Origin: Nannobrachium achirus
Lineage: Eukaryota; Chordata; Actinopteri; Myctophiformes; Myctophidae
Direction: 5' to 3'
Assembly: GCA_963921795.1 (NCBI GenBank)
Contig: OY997655.1
Span: 12,580,730-12,644,729 of the forward strand
DNA length: 64,000 nucleotides
Positions 59,860 through 64,000 of the stretch are shown one piece after another. Every line of letters begins with the position of its first letter. Position 1 is the first letter of the stretch. The translations under genes were made by a program, and so were the position numbers. The notes under the pieces are model-generated. The model saw only the letters and a program-made list of their open reading frames with translations, was not told where the DNA came from and made no database searches.

Positions 59860-60260
59860 AAACTACATTTGGTCAAACATTGGCCAAATTGTCAAATATC
59901 ACCTAAGAAAGAGGCAACATTTTTGAAAATAGCTGATCTACACAAGCTTATAGTGTAGCTCATAGTGAAGTATAAAGGGTTTTAGTGGTTAAAAATACCT
60001 AATACTTTCCTTTAAGACCTGAGGCCGATTCAATTCTACAGATGTCTTCTAAATCCTGACGGTTTTATGAAAAACCTATGTTGCTAAATATCAGCGGTGC
60101 TCAAACTTTTTCATGTTGAGGACCCCCAAAAGGATATGCATTTGGCCACTGACCCCCATCTCAAAATATTTCTCATTCAATGGACCCCCAGAACAGAAGC
60201 AAAGATTTGAGTTAAAAATAGCAGATCTACAAGCTTTTCCCGGTTTTAATGGGTTAAAAA
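59860..60260. repeat. Family N core and family C start
   Basis: AACATTGGCCAAATTGTCAA and AAAATAGCTGATCTACAC (59928) are family N. CAGCGGTGCTCAAACTTTTT at 60092 is family C. AAAATAGCAGATCTACAAGC at 60215 is a half core, then GGTTTTAATGGGTTAA. Confidence 0.55.
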
Positions 60261-60578
60261 AGTATGAGCTCAACAAAAGCTTCCCAAAGTCTACACTGGT
60301 GTCTTCCGGTGAGCTCTCTCTCTCTCTTGCCCTCTCCATAAAGAAGTCAATAAATTCTCCATTGTCGATTATTCTACCTGGAGCTGAGAGTTACAGCCCC
60401 GCGAAACAGAGTCCCGAATGAACACGGTAAACACAGTAAACAAAGAGCCATCCTGGAACAGAGGAACAGAGAGAGTCCACAGCAAACAAAACACAAGCTG
60501 AAAACCAGCCAACAATAGCAGACATATTACCAGATTGATTATCTCCGCCTCCGAGCCCGTCCCTAAGGTCATACCGTG

Positions 60579-61046
60579 TTAAAGCTATACTGTGTAAGTT
60601 GCTCAACTAGTGGTCAGTAGCGCTATAGCAAACCTCGGTCGCGGACACCCCCGCGTCTGCCTCCACCTCGCCGAGATCTATCTTTAGAGGGGTCCCTGGT
60701 TCCTGTGCGTTTAGCCATTCCGGAGATACACTCCTTCACCCATGCTTCACCGTGCACCCGAGTATAGAGACACACGGGAGACTACAAATATGGCCGCCCT
60801 AGCGACCCCACTCCAAGATGCGCTGTGATTGGCCGGCAGTGTTAACCCTCGCTGTGATTGGCCGGTAGTATGATGACGTTATTTTGCCGCGAAAACCGGT
60901 CCCCGGTAGGGATCATAGAAAACATATAAAGAGAAGGCTTTAGAAGCTGAAAATAACGGAGTGGGGGTTCTAAAACTTTAGCGATTTAACAGTTAGGACA
61001 ATTTTAAGATTTGTTTTATAAAAAAAGTTACATGGTATAACTTTAA
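60579..61046. mobile_element. TTAA-flanked element with promoter-like interior
   Basis: TTAA (60579-60582) then AGCTATACTGTGTAAG; on the right TTACATGGTATAACT then TTAA (61043-61046). The interior is CpG-rich, with TGTGATTGGCCGG twice (inverted CCAAT boxes) and TGACGTTAT (CRE-like). Confidence 0.7.
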
Positions 61047-61174
61047 CCTTTTCAATTATTAAAAAAAGTTTATTTTCCCACAAACAATAACACATTTCAA
61101 TTGCATGTCGGGCAGAAACCTCTTATCTCCAAGTTTTTACTTTTTGGTGTCATGGTCGGCATCATGTTCAATAT

Positions 61175-61772
61175 CAGTGGCGTCAGTTCAGCAAAAGCTA
61201 GGGTATGGCAAAGATGGGAGTCCTCATGGAAAAGAGCCATTACATTTTGTATAACACGTTTCTATTGTGAAAATAGCAGATCTACATGCTCACAACGCCT
61301 CGCACTGCGAGGCGTTGTGAGCATGTAGATCGGCTATTTTCACTATGTCTGAAAAAAAAATCTTTTTTTTCCCCAGTTTTTTACACAGGTTTCTACGGTT
61401 TCTTGGGCTGGATATGGCAGCCTGGAATGGTTGTTCAAGTGCAGCTAAACTTAGCATGTTAGTAAACGTGCCACAATTAACAATAATGCATTGCACCTGT
61501 GCAGCTGACCTGCGGAACCTGGGAATATACCATATTGTCAAGCTGGGAAGAATACAAGTCCGGAGAATATAATCATAATACCTTGTTAAAGTGACCATTT
61601 TGTAAAATGTTGCATTTGCAGTTATTTTAATGTAATTTAACAACATAATAACCAGCGCAAAAAGACAAAAAGACATTCATGGATTTATATTTAAAAGTTA
61701 CTTTTATTTTCCCCCCTGGACCCAGGGTATGGCAGCTGCATATACCCCTGCCATACCCAATTAGCACCCCTG
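61175..61772. mobile_element. hAT element (CAGTGGCGTCAGTTC) with perfect duplication and core
   Basis: Starts CAGTGGCGTCAGTTCAGC and ends CCCAATTAGCACCCCTG. TTCAATAT flanks both sides exactly (61167-61174, 61773-61780). GGTATGGCA/TGCCATACC near the ends. Core at 61268-61343 is a near-perfect stem (ATGCTCACAACGCCTCGC…). Confidence 0.93.
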
Positions 61773-61780
61773 TTCAATAT

Positions 61781-62325
61781 CATGTTGAGTATATTGTCAG
61801 TATCATGTCATGGTCAAGATTCAAGGGGTCTCTGCGGGTGGGTGGGTGTTGATCTAAATATACCTGTAACATAGACAATAGACATCTCAGGGCGGGCGAA
61901 ACAATCAATGTCTGCCCGCTGTTTGCTCTCAACCAGGCTCAACCAGACATGACGTATTAGATGTGTGTGGATCAATACTTTAGATTTTTGTTTTGGCCTT
62001 GGCCACCCCAACGTCTTATGCTTCCATTTCCAATGTAACCTTAGTTTCAGCATTGGTAATAGATGTACACTGTTCTTTAGTTGTGTTGGTGCTTTTTTTA
62101 AGCTATATCATGCGTTCCATCCCATTTCCTCTAACTTCCCAACCTTTTCAGGCTGCAATCCTGCAAAATAGTCATATTTGAAGTGGGGACAAGGCAAGCA
62201 CATGGAATTGCAAGCTTTAGATTTAATATAACGCCGGCCTTGCCTCCAATTTGGTATTAAAAAGGTCCTTTTAAGTAATTAAGTGTACCTCAATGTACCT
62301 TTAGAAATACCTCTAAAGTGACAAA
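61781..62325. other. No recognised feature
   Basis: No supported gene or repeat. Confidence 0.35.
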
Positions 62326-62450
62326 TTAAACATAGGCCAAATTGTCAAATATTAGAGGCAGAAATTGTGAAAATAGACGATCTACATGGTCACAACGCCA
62401 CGCAACGCGAGGCGTTGTGAGCATGTAGATCTGCTATTTCCACAATAGCA
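62326..62450. repeat. Family N element with core
   Basis: AACATAGGCCAAATTGTCAA, GAGGCAGAAATTGTGAAAAT, core 62369-62442 with arms CACAACGCCACGC/GCGAGGCGTTGTG. Confidence 0.65.
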
Positions 62451-62489
62451 CCGTGTTATACAAAATGTAATGCCTCAACTCTTAGTGCT

Positions 62490-62562
62490 CGTCAGGGGTC
62501 ACCAGTTAAAACATCATTATGTTGGGGGTCACGGCCTGAAAAGGGTGAGAACCACGGGGTTA
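62490..62562 (-). mobile_element. hAT end fragment
   Basis: GGGGGTCACGGCCTGAAAAG then GGTGAGAACCACGG resembles a reversed CAGTGGTTCTCA end. Confidence 0.45.
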
Positions 62563-62847
62563 CACCACTGGTGGCGATACCACAATCCTGACGAAATGCA
62601 TGAAAAGCAGCCACATGAAAGAGCCTGACAGGGATCAGAGAGGAGGGGGTGGGCAGCAGCACCCATGGGAGACACAGACACATGGTTCCCTGACAGGAGA
62701 GACTTTCATGAGAGACAGGACTTATTTATCCACACATTATAGCTTATTTTTAATCCTTTGAATAGACATCTAGAACCGTTTCTGAATAGATATTGTCCAT
62801 TTAGCATTATATATACATGTTGTGGGGAAATGGATGCATTAATAGAT

Positions 62848-63569
62848 CGCGGTAGGCAAACTTAGGCACGGGTGCCAACATTGGCACAGCGGAGGGTAAT
62901 CACTGGCTCACTGGCGTAAGTCTGAGGGAGAGGATTTTTGGTTTAAAATAAAACCATTCGTTTTGTATTTATCATTTAAAAAATGAACTAAACTAGTGAA
63001 AACAAAACAGCCTATCTACAAGCACACAACGCATCACGGTGCGAGGCTTTGGTGTGCTGGTAGATCTGCTGTTTTCACTACTTTTGTGCAACAGCCTTGT
63101 ATGATGAAGCAGGGCTTTACTTGCGAAAGAACATACACATTTGAAACTTGGAGATACAAGGTTTCCACCCGACAACGACGATATATATAAATAAAACAAG
63201 TCACATCTGTATGCAAATTCTGAACTCTGACTGGTTAGGAAGTCTGGTTTATTCCTCTGTGTCTAGTGTACTGTAAAAGAGGATGGGACCTTAGATTAAC
63301 CTACTATTTCTATGCATTTGATGTTGATGTACTGATGATGTATTACCTTGCTTATTGTAAATCGCTCTGGATTAAGAGTGTCTGCTAAATGCTTAAATTG
63401 TAAAGTGCAATGTCCTGATGTGAATATTTTAAAAGGAAAAAGGAAAAAAGGTTATTTATAGACAATCCAAATCTGTTGGACATATTTTTGATAATTATTG
63501 ATGTGGCACAGTGACTATCAAGAAAATGAAAACATGGCACTTCATGTCAAAAAAGGTTGCTGACCCCTG
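62848..63569 (-). mobile_element. hAT element with nested family B
   Basis: Left CGCGGTAGGCAAACTTAGG and right AAAGGTTGCTGACCCCTG. Flanks TAATAGAT and CATTAGAT match in 6 of 8. Family B (about 62951-63188, core 63000-63078) is inside. Confidence 0.7.
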
Positions 63570-63689
63570 CATTAGATAGTATGTGTACCAATTTTATTCC
63601 TTCCTGACACTCATACTCATAACTTGGTCGGCCGATGCCGAGTACCGTTCCCATACCAGTGTGTAATGTAAAAAAAGAAAATCTGGTTT

Positions 63690-63784
63690 GTATTTGTAAC
63701 TCCCTGAGTATACAAATGGAACCAAATTGACCTCTTCCTTACATCCTTCACAGGTGTTACCAATCTAACTATTCATTTACCGAA

Positions 63785-63840
<56 letters not shown>

Positions 63841-64000
63841 GAGAAAGACTGACAAACAGACAGACGTCCGTCCGTCCGTCCGTCCGTCCGTCCGTCCGTC
63901 CGTCCGTCCGTCCGTCCGTCCGTCCGTTTGAGTGTTTCCATTGAGCCAACAACATGCAAAAATATCAGCACCCTGACTAGAATGGAACAGAGCCTTCGTT
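63690..64000. mobile_element. Foldback element K fragment with (CTGT)n and (CCGT)n
   Basis: CCTTCACAGGTGTTACCAAT (63747) and GAATGGAACAGAGCCTTCG (63981) match the element at 14605-15013. Between them are about 15 CTGT units (63785-63840), a short AAACAGACAGAC spacer and about 15 CCGT units (63866-63925). Cut by the window end. Confidence 0.65.

Overview
The window looks like gene-poor, repeat-dominated DNA of a teleost fish. The evidence is the set of typical fish repeats (a tRNA-derived SINE, many short hAT-type elements with 8-bp target duplications, Harbinger-like and TTAA-flanked foldback elements), roughly two dozen long (AC)n/(GT)n/(GA)n arrays, and one recognisable vertebrate gene. The very high dinucleotide-repeat density resembles gadid (cod-like) genomes, but that is only an impression. 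There is no sign of bacterial, viral or CRISPR content. Almost all long open frames here are read-through of microsatellites (poly Thr-His or Cys-Val) and are not genes. The single convincing protein-coding gene is an intronless KLHDC3-like kelch gene on the minus strand (13382-14431, 349 aa). It keeps the BC-box and CUL2-box expected of a CUL2 ubiquitin-ligase receptor, but its last residues and stop codon come from a transposable-element palindrome. A second coding trace lies at 54266-56354: a foldback transposon whose two arms each hold remnants of the same transposon protein. Layout: 1-5 kb has hAT pieces, paired GT/AC arrays, a SINE and a complete hAT with a perfect duplication. 5-13 kb has a Harbinger-like MITE nested in a TTAA-flanked element, a 630-bp near-perfect palindrome, a 1.3-kb hAT and a CpG-rich inverted-repeat element. 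13-17 kb has the kelch retrogene, a foldback element and a SINE split by a Mutator-like MITE. 17-27 kb has a hAT nested in a hAT, several minisatellites, a GC-rich tract and a perfect 30-bp hairpin. 27-31 kb has a 14-copy minisatellite, large AC arrays and the second Harbinger-like MITE. 31-46 kb has telomere-like repeats, many hAT copies and TTAA foldbacks. 46-64 kb has more hAT and palindromic elements, the coding foldback, tRNA-like sequence and tetranucleotide arrays. The most striking structure is a palindromic core (arm motif AATAGCAGATCTACAAGC or close variants). It occurs about 40 times, inside at least six repeat families whose ends are unrelated, and its arms change in a matched way so that the stem is preserved. 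Short telomere-type repeats inserted into one arm only of two foldback elements are a second notable pattern. Repeat family letters used here (A, B, C, D, E, J, K, M, N, O) are my own labels. Class names rest on end motifs and target duplications seen by eye, not on a database search.
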